Part shown: one piece after another, positions 7,850 through 14,997 of the stretch
Numbering within the stretch: position 1 is the first letter of the stretch
How the letters are laid out: each line of letters begins with the position of its first letter
The notes under the pieces: model-generated
What the model was told of the DNA's origin: nothing
What the model saw: the letters and a program-made list of their open reading frames with translations, nothing else
The model's database searches: none
Assembly (NCBI GenBank): GCA_003576705.1
Contig: QOZS01000013.1
Coordinates: 1 to 64,000 of the forward strand
DNA from: Desertibaculum subflavum
GTDB lineage: Bacteria > Pseudomonadota > Alphaproteobacteria > Ferrovibrionales > Ferrovibrionaceae
Length of the DNA: 64,000 nucleotides
Direction of reading: 5' to 3'
Translations under genes and position numbers: made by a program

Positions 7850-8557
7850 ATGCAGATGATCCACTTCCTCCGCCCGATCGTCTTCCTCAGCGTCCTGCTG
7901 CTGGCCGCGCCCGGGGTGCAGGCCGAGACCGCGGACGAGCGCGCGGTGGCGCGCGAGCTGGCCAAGGCGCTGACCCGCGCCACCGGCGAGCTCGGCAACG
8001 TCACCCTGGCGAGCGCGGTGCCGGCGCTGGCCGGACCCAAGGCGGAGCTCGCGGTCAGCGAGGTCGATTTCGACCCGCGCTCGCGCCGCTTCACCGCCAT
8101 GGTGGCGAGCGGCGGCGAAAAGATGCAGGTGGCCGGCCGCTTCGTCGTCGTGCAGCGCGTGCCCGTGCTGCGCCAGCGCGTCGCTTCCGGCGACGAGATC
8201 CGCGCCGCCGACGTGCAGTGGATCGAGATGGAAACCGCCCGCATGTCCGGCGACATCATCGACAGCGCCGGCGACGTGGTCGGCATGGCGGCGAAGCGCG
8301 ACCTGATGGCGGGGCAGCCGATCCGCGGCCGCGACCTGACCCGGCCGGTCATGGTCGCCAAGGGCGCCATGGTCACCATGGTCTTCCGGTCGCAGTTCAT
8401 GAGCCTGACCGCCACCGGCCGCGCCATCGAAGGCGGCGGCCGCGGCGACGTGATCCAGGTGATGAACCTGCAGAGCAAGAAGACCGTCTACGCCACCGTC
8501 ACCGGCCCGAACCAGGCGATCGTCGGCGCCGGTGGCGCTCCGGTCGCATCCAATTGA
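7850..8557 (+). CDS. flgA: Flagellar P-ring chaperone FlgA
   Basis: A 235-residue periplasmic protein needed for P-ring assembly from FlgI. It has an N-terminal signal peptide (about 1-25, cleaved near VQAETAD) and a C-terminal SAF domain (about 105-230) with the typical LRQRVASGDEIRAADVQW, AKRDLMAGQPI and FRSQFMSLTATGRAIEGG-type segments and the final VMNLQSKKTV strand. Stop precedes the flgH ATG by 25 bases. Confidence 0.93.
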   Translation: MQMIHFLRPIVFLSVLLLAAPGVQAETADERAVARELAKALTRATGELGNVTLASAVPALAGPKAELAVSEVDFDPRSRRFTAMVASGGEKMQVAGRFVVVQRVPVLRQRVASGDEIRAADVQWIEMETARMSGDIIDSAGDVVGMAAKRDLMAGQPIRGRDLTRPVMVAKGAMVTMVFRSQFMSLTATGRAIEGGGRGDVIQVMNLQSKKTVYATVTGPNQAIVGAGGAPVASN

Positions 8558-8582
8558 TTTCCTCCTGCGAGGACTTTTCCCG

Positions 8583-9338
8583 ATGACCAGTTCCCGCCGC
8601 GCCCTCGCCACCCTCGCCGTGGCCGGCCTCGCCGCATCGCTCTCGGCCTGCAGCTTCGGCCAGCGCATCGCCAATGTCGGCACCGAGCCGAAGATGTCGC
8701 CGATCGAGGACCCGACCGAGCGGCGCAACTACCAGCCCGTCTCGCTGCCGATGCCGCGGCCCGATGTGGCGATCCGCCAGGCGAACAGCCTGTGGCGGCC
8801 CGGCGCGCGACAGTTCTTCAAGGACCAGCGCGCCGCCCGCATCGGCGACATCCTGACGGTCAACGTCAAGATCGCCGACAAGGCCAAGGTCAACAACACG
8901 ACGACGCGCAGCCGCGACAATTCGGAAGGCGCGTCGATCCCGAACTTCCTCGGCTTCGAGACCAGCAAGATCCCGAAATGGTTCCCCGGCATCGACGTGG
9001 AGAACGCCGTCGGCGTGTCCTCCACCTCGGGCTCGACCGGCGTCGGCAAGGTGACACGCGACGAGACCATCGACCTCAAGGTCGCGGCAGTCATCACCCA
9101 GGTCCTGCCGAACGGCAACCTCGTCATCACCGGCAGCCAGGAGGTGCGGGTGAATTTCGAGGTGCGCCAGCTCTCGATCACCGGCGTGGTGCGGCCGGAG
9201 GACATCACGGCGACGAATTCGATCAACCACACCCAGATCGCCGAGGCCCGCATCGCCTATGGCGGCCGCGGCCACCTGACCGACGTGCAGCAGCCGCGCT
9301 ACGGCCAGCAGATCTTCGACATCATCTTCCCGTTCTGA
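8583..9338 (+). CDS. flgH: Flagellar L-ring lipoprotein FlgH
   Basis: A 251-residue outer-membrane L-ring lipoprotein. I chose the ATG at 8583 because it gives a clean lipoprotein signal (MTSSRRALATLAVAGLAA then LSAC, lipidated Cys23). A frame-extending ATG at 8532 lies inside flgA and would put 17 extra residues before the signal. Family hallmarks include the SLWRPGARQFFKDQRA segment, the DILTVNVKIADKAKVNN strand, and the C-terminal YGGRGHLTDVQQPRYGQQIFD segment. It is the last gene of flgFGAH and is followed by a strong hairpin. Confidence 0.95.
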   Translation: MTSSRRALATLAVAGLAASLSACSFGQRIANVGTEPKMSPIEDPTERRNYQPVSLPMPRPDVAIRQANSLWRPGARQFFKDQRAARIGDILTVNVKIADKAKVNNTTTRSRDNSEGASIPNFLGFETSKIPKWFPGIDVENAVGVSSTSGSTGVGKVTRDETIDLKVAAVITQVLPNGNLVITGSQEVRVNFEVRQLSITGVVRPEDITATNSINHTQIAEARIAYGGRGHLTDVQQPRYGQQIFDIIFPF

Positions 9339-9375
9339 GCGGGAGCCGGGCTTAGGTCGGGGACGAGACGAAGGC

Positions 9376-9403
9376 GGCCGGTCGCTGGCATCAGCGGCCG
9401 GCC
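9376..9403 (+). terminator. Hairpin after flgH (probable terminator)
   Basis: Arms GGCCGGTCGCTG and CAGCGGCCGGCC pair over 12 bp with one G-U, around a 4-base loop, 38 bases after the flgH stop. A second small hairpin (CCGTCG-TCA-CGACGG) follows. There is no U-tract, so intrinsic termination is uncertain. It also lies just after the end of the converging small gene. Confidence 0.5.
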
Positions 9404-9434
9404 GTCGTCACGACGGGCCCTCGGCCCATCCGCG

Positions 9435-9650
9435 CTAGATGCCCAGTTCGCGGCGTTCCGGCACGACGACGGGCACGCCGTCCGGCTGAAATCTCGAATC
9501 CAGGGAATTGACGGTCGCGAGCGGCCGCGTCTGCGTCACCGACGCAGAGACGATGACGGCTCTCTCGCCCGGGCGCTCGCCGAAGCCGGCGTGACCGGTT
9601 GCCAGAAGAGCAAGGCCGCAGGCCGCCAAGAAGAGATCGCGCGCTGGCAT
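9435..9650 (-). CDS. Small hypothetical exported protein
   Basis: A 71-residue frame beginning MPARDLFLAACGLALLATG. Residues 1-21 form a plausible signal peptide, with cleavage near HAGFG. The mature part is about 50 residues with no motif I recognise. It lies downstream of and on the same strand as another small gene, converging on flgH. A longer in-frame start exists (9845), but its extra N-terminus is Pro/Arg/Thr-rich and antisense to the neighbouring gene, which looks like a composition artefact. Coding status is uncertain. Confidence 0.4.
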   Translation of the reverse strand: MPARDLFLAACGLALLATGHAGFGERPGERAVIVSASVTQTRPLATVNSLDSRFQPDGVPVVVPERRELGI

Positions 9651-9729
9651 GCGACCGTAACGCGCAGTCGGCCGGCGGGTTCCGGCAGCTTCGGGATTTC
9701 GACCGGCTCCGCCTGTCCCTGGCGGTCGA

Positions 9730-9936
9730 TCAGTGCAGCAGGGCGGAGCGGTCGAGACGGTCGGCCCCGTCGACGGTGCGCAGAGCGCGAACGACCCGGC
9801 GCCAGAAGGCGGCTTCGGCGGTCTGGCCCTGCACCCGGCAGACATCGACTTCGAGCTGGGCCCGGGCCGTCGCCGCGGCGCCGTGCTCCATCAGCATCTC
9901 GTTCGCGTGGTCCAGCACGTCTTCGTGGCTACGCAT
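9730..9936 (-). CDS. Small hypothetical alpha-helical protein
   Basis: A 68-residue, soluble, mostly helical frame (HEDVLDHANEMLMEHGAAA then an EVDVCRVQGQTAEAAFWRRV segment). Its charge pattern and compact helices look like a true small protein of the kind common in Rhodospirillales, but I cannot name the family. The ATG at 9936 follows an AGGTTCC stretch. It sits in a non-flagellar insertion between the flgH and fliX blocks. Function unknown. Confidence 0.5.
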   Translation of the reverse strand: MRSHEDVLDHANEMLMEHGAAATARAQLEVDVCRVQGQTAEAAFWRRVVRALRTVDGADRLDRSALLH

Positions 9937-10047
9937 GATCGGGAACCTCGAACTGAACGATGGCGTCAGGTTGCGGCGGAAACCGCGCGCGGGAAATTGC
10001 GCAGGTGGCCTATTCCGTTCGTCTAGTGGACCGTTTCGGCCGGGGCG

Positions 10048-11244
10048 TCAAATGGCGCCCGCCTCGCGCAAGCCGGCGATTTCCGGCGCCGAATAGCCCG
10101 CTTCGCCCAGCACCTCGGCGGTGTGCTGGCCGAGCCCGGGCGGCGGACGGTCGACCCCGCCGCCGCCATGGGCGAGCCGGAAGCCGGAGCCGGCCAGCGT
10201 CACCGGGCCCCATTCCGTGTTAACCGTCTGCAGCAGGTCGCGTCCCGCCACCTGCGGGTGGCGCACGATCTCCGGGATGGACCAGACGCGGGCCGAGGGG
10301 CAGTCCGCGCCCTTCAGCCGCTCCGCCCAGGTCTCGGCATCGGCGCTGGCCAGCGCGGCCTCGATCAGCGCGTGCAGCGCCGGGCCGTTGGCGATGCGCG
10401 AAGGCCAGTCGGCGAAGCGCGGATCCTGGAGCAGGTCGGCGCGGCCGATCGCGTGCATCAGGCTCGCGAACTGCTTCTCGGTCAGCACCGCGAGGACGAG
10501 ATAGCCGTTGCCGCCGGTGCGGTAGAGATCGGCGGTCGGCTTGCGCGTCACCGAGAGATTGGCCGCCTGGCCGTGCACCCGGCCGGTCACCATATGCTCG
10601 GTCACCTGCTGGCCGAGGAAGCTCAGCATCGCCTCCAGCATGGCGACGTCGATCAGCTGACCCTTGCCGGTATGGGTGCGCTGGAACAGCGCGCTGGCGA
10701 CGCCGAACGCTGCCGTCGCGCCCGCCGTCACGTCGCAGCCGGCGAAGCCGACCCGGGTCGGCCCCATCTCCGGATGGCCGGTGATCGACATCAGGCCCGA
10801 CATCGCCTGGATCATGCCGTCGAAGGCGGCGCGGCCGCGCTCCGGCCCGGTCTGGCCGAAGCCGGAGACGGCGCAGTAGATCAGGCGGGGGTTGATCTCC
10901 GACAGTGCCTGGTAGCCGATGCCGAGCCCGTCCATCACGCCGGGCCGGAAGTTCTCCATCACCACATCGGCCTTGGTCACGAGGCGACGGACCACCTCGA
11001 TCGCCTTCGGATTCTTCAGGTCGAGCGTCAGGCTGCGCTTGTTGGCGTTGACCGCCATGAAGCCGGGCGGCAGGCCGCGGCCCTCCCATTCCGCGCTGCC
11101 GCCGCCGCGCCGGGCGTCGTCGCCGCCCTTCGCCTCGACCTTGATCACGTCGGCGCCGAGCAGCGCGAGCTGGTAGCTGGCGAACGGGCCGGCCAGGACG
11201 CGGGTGAAGTCGAGGATGCGGACGCCCGCGAACGGCTTGGTCAT
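10048..11244 (-). CDS. CaiB/BaiF (family III) CoA-transferase
   Basis: A 398-residue cytoplasmic CoA-transferase. The N-terminal Rossmann segment (GVRILDFTRVLAGPFASYQL, ADVIKVE) and the catalytic Asp171 in GFAGCDVTAGA, at the position of Asp169 of formyl-CoA transferase, are visible. The FRPGVMDGLGI and SGFGQTGPERGRAAFDGMIQ motifs are also typical. It would move CoA between carboxylic acids; the substrate is unknown. Its ATG overlaps the stop of the upstream selenoprotein-like gene by 4 bases, so the two are translationally coupled and probably act in one pathway. Confidence 0.92.
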   Translation of the reverse strand: MTKPFAGVRILDFTRVLAGPFASYQLALLGADVIKVEAKGGDDARRGGGSAEWEGRGLPPGFMAVNANKRSLTLDLKNPKAIEVVRRLVTKADVVMENFRPGVMDGLGIGYQALSEINPRLIYCAVSGFGQTGPERGRAAFDGMIQAMSGLMSITGHPEMGPTRVGFAGCDVTAGATAAFGVASALFQRTHTGKGQLIDVAMLEAMLSFLGQQVTEHMVTGRVHGQAANLSVTRKPTADLYRTGGNGYLVLAVLTEKQFASLMHAIGRADLLQDPRFADWPSRIANGPALHALIEAALASADAETWAERLKGADCPSARVWSIPEIVRHPQVAGRDLLQTVNTEWGPVTLAGSGFRLAHGGGGVDRPPPGLGQHTAEVLGEAGYSAPEIAGLREAGAI

Positions 11245-12185
11245 TCCGCCGGCTGCGCCGCCACGCCGCTATCGATCCGCACCTTCTTCGCCACTTCCTT
11301 GCCCTTGTCGAATTCGGCGCGGCGCCGGGCGACTTCCTCCGGGCTCATGCGGGCGAGATTGTTGTAGTCGAGCTTCCAATCGGCATCGGCCGACCAGCGG
11401 ATCGGCGACTGCACCGTGGTGCGCGGGCCGGGCGCCGTCTCCAAGGTGCGCAGCGCCAGTTCCAGCGTCTGCCGCTGGCTCGCCGGATCCTTCGGCTTGC
11501 CCGCGCTGTTGCCGAGCGGGAAGTCGCTGAACATGAAGCGCGGCACGCCGGCGAATTCGACGATGTCCTTGGCGCAGCCCATGATCACCGTCGGGATGCC
11601 GTTCGCCTCGAGATATCTTCCGACCAGACTCACGGTCTGGTGACAGACGGGTCAGGTGGGCACCAGGATCGCCGCGTCGATGGCGTCCTGGCGACAACGC
11701 CCGAGTATCTCGGGCGCATCCACGTCGAGCGTGGTGCGGTGGCTGCGGTTGGTCGGCGCGCCATGGAAGCGCGGGCTGAGCTCGAAGCGGCCTTCCTGCG
11801 CCAGCTGCCGCATCAGCGGCAGCGGGAACCAGGTATTGCTGTCCTCGGCGCTGGTGTGCTTGCGGTCGTAGCCGATATGGCTGATGCGCAGGTCGTGGTC
11901 GACCGCGCTGTCGCCGGAATAGACCTTGAAGAACTTGGCGGCCGAGTTGTACGGCGCGCCCGGCCCCTGGTCGCCCTTCTCCGGCTGATAGGGCGCCGCG
12001 GTGGTGATGAGCCCCAGCCGGGACTGCGCCAGCGGCTTCTTCAGCGGCGTGAACGGCACATCGACATACTGCGCCCAGCGATAGGGATTGTCGTAGCCCA
12101 GCGCCAGATAGTAGTCGCGCGTGCGCTGCATGTACTGGATCGGCACGTCATGCGGCGCCGCGAAGCCGAACTCATCCTGCTGCAT
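11241..12185 (-). CDS. Candidate selenoprotein, GrdB-like (glycine/sarcosine/betaine/proline reductase selenoprotein B family), in-frame TGA = Sec178
   Basis: A continuous 314-residue frame interrupted only by TGA at 11652-11654. Read as selenocysteine, the site is LVPT-U-PVCHQTV, a UxxC redox motif, with Sec178 and Cys181. Sequence on both sides continues in one frame and looks like one protein: an N-terminal part (ATG 12185; LGLITTAAPYQPEKG) and a C-terminal part (GIPTVIMGCAKDIVE, VPRFMFSDFPLGNSAGKP) that resemble the selenoprotein B family. A 7-bp hairpin follows the TGA by 10 bases. The 3-prime end overlaps a CaiB/BaiF gene by 4 bases. Conventional annotation would split this into two fragments. 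Alternative: a nonsense mutation, less likely given the UxxC context. No sel genes are in the window. Confidence 0.8.
11623..11641 (-). promoter_or_regulatory. SECIS-like hairpin downstream of in-frame TGA
   Basis: On the coding strand the arms ACCAGAC and GUCUGGU form a perfect 7-bp stem around the loop CGUGA. The stem starts 10 bases after the UGA, and the apical loop with its GU begins 17 bases after it. E. coli fdhF has an upper stem about 11 bases after UGA, with a GU-containing loop. The position and size therefore fit a bacterial SECIS element recognised by SelB. Confidence 0.65.
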
Positions 12186-12288
12186 ATGGCGTTCCGTTCC
12201 CGCAACCGGTCATTCTGACGCGTACCGTATGATCCCCCCACCTCGCTTGGCAACCGTCCGGGCGCGGCGGCAGACCCAGGAGTTCGGC

Positions 12289-13716
12289 ATGGCTCGACCC
12301 GAGAGCGACGGGACCCGGAGGCGGCCGCCCCGCCGCGACGGCGCCTGGCCCGCGGCCCTGCCGGCCCGGGTCGAACGCGCCATCCTGGCCCAGCAGGACC
12401 ATAGCGAGCGGATCATCGGCTGGATCCATGCCGCGATCGTCACCCTGTTCGGCGTCCTCTACGCCCTGTCCCGCCCGGCCGAGGGGCGCGCGGTCGACCC
12501 GATGCCGTGGATGGTCCAGGACCCCGCGCTGATGCCGGCAGCGGATGCGATAGCCCGGCTTCTCACCAACCCGGTGCCCTGGGTGCTGATGCTCTATTCC
12601 CTGGCCACGGCCATCCGGCTCGTCTGGTCGTATCGGGCAAGGCTGCCGCCCTGGTCGCTCGTCGTCTCCATCGTCATCGACATGACGCTGCTGATGGCCC
12701 TGATCTGGAGCTTTCACGTCCAATACGACCAGCCGCCTGCCTTCTATCTCAAGGCGCCGACGCTGCTCTATGTCTTCATCTTCATTGCGCTGCGGACACT
12801 GCGCTACGAGGAGCGCTATGTGCTGATCGCCGGCGTCGTGGCTGCGGCGGGATGGCTGGTCCTGGTCGGCTATGCAGCGGCCTTCGATGCGAGCGGCGTG
12901 CCGACGACCCGGAACTACGTCGAATACATGACCAGCGCGCGCATCCTTTGGGGCGCCGAGATCGACAAGATCGTCACCATCCTGGTGGTCAGCGCCTTGC
13001 TCGGCCTTGCCATGCACAATGGCCGCAAGCTGCTGGTGCGGGCGATCGCCGAGGGCGAGGCGGCGCGGGACCTGAAGCGCTTCTTCTCGGACGATGTCGC
13101 CCGGCAGATCACCGGCGCCGACGAGCCGATCAAGCCGGGCGAAGGGCGGATCTGCGACGTCGCCGTATTGTTCATCGATCTGCGCGACTTCACGCGGCTG
13201 TCGCGCGACCTGCCGCCCGAGCAGACCGTCGCGCTGCTGGCCGATTATCAGGCGCGGCTGGTGCCCGTGGTCCGCGCACATGGCGGCTCGATCGACAAGT
13301 TCCTGGGCGACGGCATCTTGGCGAGCTTCGGCTGTGCGCGGCCTTCGCCGACCTACGCCGCCGATGCGCTGGCGGCGCTCGACGCCGTGATGGCGGAGGC
13401 GGCGCGCTGGAGCGACGAGCGACGGTCGGCCGGATTGCAGAGCATCAGGGTCGGCGCCGCCGTGGCCGCGGGCAGCGTGCTGTTCGGGGCGGTCGGCGAC
13501 GACAACCGTCTCGAGTACACGATCATCGGCGATGCGGTGAACCTGGCGGCGAAGCTGGAGAAGCACACCAAGGTCGAGGGCGTGCGGGCATTGACCGACG
13601 CGGCGACCTACGAGCTGGCGCGGCGACAGGGTTATGCGGAAACCAAGCCGGCGCTGCCCGCAGCACGGCCCGTCATCGGGGTGGCGGAGCCGGTCCGGCT
13701 CGTCGTGCTGGCCTGA
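12289..13716 (+). CDS. Membrane adenylate/guanylate cyclase (class III)
   Basis: A 475-residue protein with an N-terminal membrane domain (about five or six helices, residues 40-240) and a C-terminal class III cyclase catalytic domain (about 285-460). Metal-binding Asp297 (FIDLRDF) and Asp341 (KFLGDGILASFG) are present, as is Asn418 in GDAVNLAAKLE. The usual transition-state Arg four residues later is Lys422. I chose ATG 12289 because AGGAG lies 6 bases upstream; a longer frame from 12121 would run antisense into the selenoprotein gene. It should make cAMP (or cGMP) in response to a membrane signal. It is divergent from the selenoprotein gene. Confidence 0.88.
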   Translation: MARPESDGTRRRPPRRDGAWPAALPARVERAILAQQDHSERIIGWIHAAIVTLFGVLYALSRPAEGRAVDPMPWMVQDPALMPAADAIARLLTNPVPWVLMLYSLATAIRLVWSYRARLPPWSLVVSIVIDMTLLMALIWSFHVQYDQPPAFYLKAPTLLYVFIFIALRTLRYEERYVLIAGVVAAAGWLVLVGYAAAFDASGVPTTRNYVEYMTSARILWGAEIDKIVTILVVSALLGLAMHNGRKLLVRAIAEGEAARDLKRFFSDDVARQITGADEPIKPGEGRICDVAVLFIDLRDFTRLSRDLPPEQTVALLADYQARLVPVVRAHGGSIDKFLGDGILASFGCARPSPTYAADALAALDAVMAEAARWSDERRSAGLQSIRVGAAVAAGSVLFGAVGDDNRLEYTIIGDAVNLAAKLEKHTKVEGVRALTDAATYELARRQGYAETKPALPAARPVIGVAEPVRLVVLA

Positions 13717-13749
13717 TCCGGCACTGTTGTCACCGCCAAAAAGCGGAAC

Positions 13750-13773
13750 GGCGCGACGCCCGGGCGTCGCGCC
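13750..13773. terminator. Bidirectional terminator between cyclase gene and dksA
   Basis: A perfect 11-bp inverted repeat GGCGCGACGCC / GGCGTCGCGCC with a 2-base centre, extended by flanking AAGCGG and CGCTT. It lies between converging genes. On the dksA strand it is followed by CGCTTTTTGG, a short T-tract, so it should terminate dksA best. Confidence 0.7.
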
Positions 13774-13802
13774 GCTTCGAATTCAACGTCCGTGGGACGG
13801 CT

Positions 13803-14219
13803 TCAATCGTCGCGATAGGTGCGCTCGCGCCGCTCGTGGCGCTCCTGCGCCTCGATCGACAGGGTGGCGATCGGCCGCGCCTCCAGGCGCTTCAGGCCGA
13901 TCGGGTCGCCGGTCTCCTCGCAGAAGCCGTAGGAGCCGTCCTCGATCCGCTTCAGCGCGGCGTCGATCTTGGCGATCAGCTTGCGCTGACGGTCGCGGGC
14001 GCGCAGCTCCAGCGCCCGGTCGGTCTCGCTCGACGCGCGGTCGGCGATATCGGGCTCCTGCGCGGTGTCCTCCTGCAGGTGCTGCAGGGTCACGTTGGAC
14101 TCGCGAACGATCTCTTCCTTCCAGCGCAACAGCTTGCGGCGGAAATATTCGAGCTGACGCGCGCTCATGAACGGCTCGGTCTCGGTCGGGCGATAGTTCT
14201 TCGGCAGCTGAATCCCCAT
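13803..14219 (-). CDS. dksA: RNA polymerase-binding transcription factor DksA
   Basis: A 138-residue DksA/TraR-family protein: N-terminal segment, long coiled coil (about 20-95, with the tip region EDTAQEPDIADRASSETDRA), then a zinc-finger-like globular end (YGFCEETGDPIGLKRLEARP, about 97-120). Three of the four zinc-binding cysteines of E. coli DksA are replaced (C-EE-T ... L-SIE-A), as in other alphaproteobacterial DksA proteins, so the fold must be held without a full C4 zinc site. It modulates transcription with ppGpp through the secondary channel of RNA polymerase. Confidence 0.92.
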   Translation of the reverse strand: MGIQLPKNYRPTETEPFMSARQLEYFRRKLLRWKEEIVRESNVTLQHLQEDTAQEPDIADRASSETDRALELRARDRQRKLIAKIDAALKRIEDGSYGFCEETGDPIGLKRLEARPIATLSIEAQERHERRERTYRDD

Positions 14220-14373
14220 CCCTCACTCCTCATCCACCACTCGCCGCCACCCCGTCCCGGATAACCCCTTGAATCGGGTCGGGTTTGCGGGGCGCGGAAT
14301 ATAGGCAGCACCACATGGCGCGGCAATATCGGTTCGATGACGCTGGGATGACGGCCGGGCGCTGCAGGCAATG

Positions 14374-14787
14374 TCAGAGGCCGAGCTTGGCAAGCTCCAC
14401 CTCCGCGCGCAGTTCGATCTCCGCCAGCACCTCGGCCAGTCTCGGGTCGTCAATGGCCGGACGGCCCTCGCGCGCCAGCCGGGCCAGCTGCTGCAGGCCC
14501 TCGCGCGAGATCTGTCCGGTCAGCAGGCCAATTCTGATTTCTTCAAGCCGATCAAGAAGATCGTTGCCGCGGCGCACGGCGCGCTTGCGTCCGCTGCCGG
14601 CCTGGTCGACCTCCTGCAGGGCGAGCAGGGCATCGACCGCGCTGGCCGGCGCGGCGCCGCCGCTGCCCGGCGCCGCCGGGGTTTCCGAGGCCAGCGCCGA
14701 GGTGAAGCTGCCGTCGCCCGACCGCCCGCGCCGGGCGGGGCCGCGCGTCTGTACCTGGTTCGGACCCGCAGGGCCGGTGATCTTCAT
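14374..14787 (-). CDS. fliX: Flagellar assembly regulator FliX
   Basis: A 137-residue cytoplasmic protein: a flexible, Gly/Ala-rich N-terminal half (MKITGPAGPNQVQ) and a helical C-terminal half (about 48-137, with SAVDALLALQEV, LDRLEEIRIGLLTGQIS and VLAEIELRAEVELAKLGL). This matches class II FliX, which in Caulobacter couples early flagellar assembly to activation of the sigma-54 regulator FlbD. It is divergent from flgI, whose upstream region holds a sigma-54 promoter match, in keeping with that role. Confidence 0.9.
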   Translation of the reverse strand: MKITGPAGPNQVQTRGPARRGRSGDGSFTSALASETPAAPGSGGAAPASAVDALLALQEVDQAGSGRKRAVRRGNDLLDRLEEIRIGLLTGQISREGLQQLARLAREGRPAIDDPRLAEVLAEIELRAEVELAKLGL

Positions 14788-14834
14788 ACGGCGGCTCTTC
14801 TAGTGCTGCCCAAGGCGTTGCTCAAGCGGAATGG

Positions 14835-14849
14835 CGGCAGGTTTTGCCG
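14835..14849. promoter_or_regulatory. Palindromic operator candidate CGGCA-N5-TGCCG (flgI side)
   Basis: Arms CGGCA and TGCCG with the spacer GGTTT, followed by G. The same arms and spacer length occur upstream of flgF (6141-6155). The centre is about 92 bp upstream of the -24 GG of the flgI promoter, close to the 87 bp of the flgF side. Candidate site for a flagellar enhancer-binding protein. Confidence 0.5.
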
Positions 14850-14932
14850 GCCTCCGGCTTCCTTTGCCCGGCCCGGTCGGACAGCACTTTCATACGACAT
14901 TGAAATTAATGGGAGATTTCTACGGACAGCGA

Positions 14933-14947
14933 TGGCACGGATCTCGC
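14933..14947 (+). promoter_or_regulatory. Sigma-54-type promoter of the flgI operon
   Basis: TGGCACGGATCTCGC matches TGGCACG-N4-TTGC with a single mismatch and exact GG-GC spacing. The predicted start near 14959 leaves about 39 bases before the flgI ATG, similar to the flgF leader. Confidence 0.7.
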
Positions 14948-14997
14948 TAGCAGGAAACCCGACAGAACGCCCTCGGATTCAGCACAGAACGCGCCCG

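Larger units (their letters stand above)
14788..14997. promoter_or_regulatory. Divergent fliX / flgI promoter region
   Basis: This 210-bp gap drives fliX leftward and flgI rightward. It contains the palindrome CGGCA-GGTTT-TGCCG (14835-14849) and a sigma-54-type promoter (14933-14947). An in-frame extension of flgI across the gap and over fliX has no coding support; the true flgI signal peptide starts at 14998. Confidence 0.6.

Noticed and set aside
11241..12185. Pseudogene by nonsense mutation, or two separate short genes, at the TGA
   Set aside because: The frame, the family similarity and the UxxC motif run through the TGA, and a matching hairpin follows. The second half has no RBS or good start of its own.
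12507..14264. 585-codon frame overlapping the cyclase gene in another frame
   Set aside because: Low-complexity Arg/Gly sequence in the shadow of the cyclase, passing through the terminator and over dksA.
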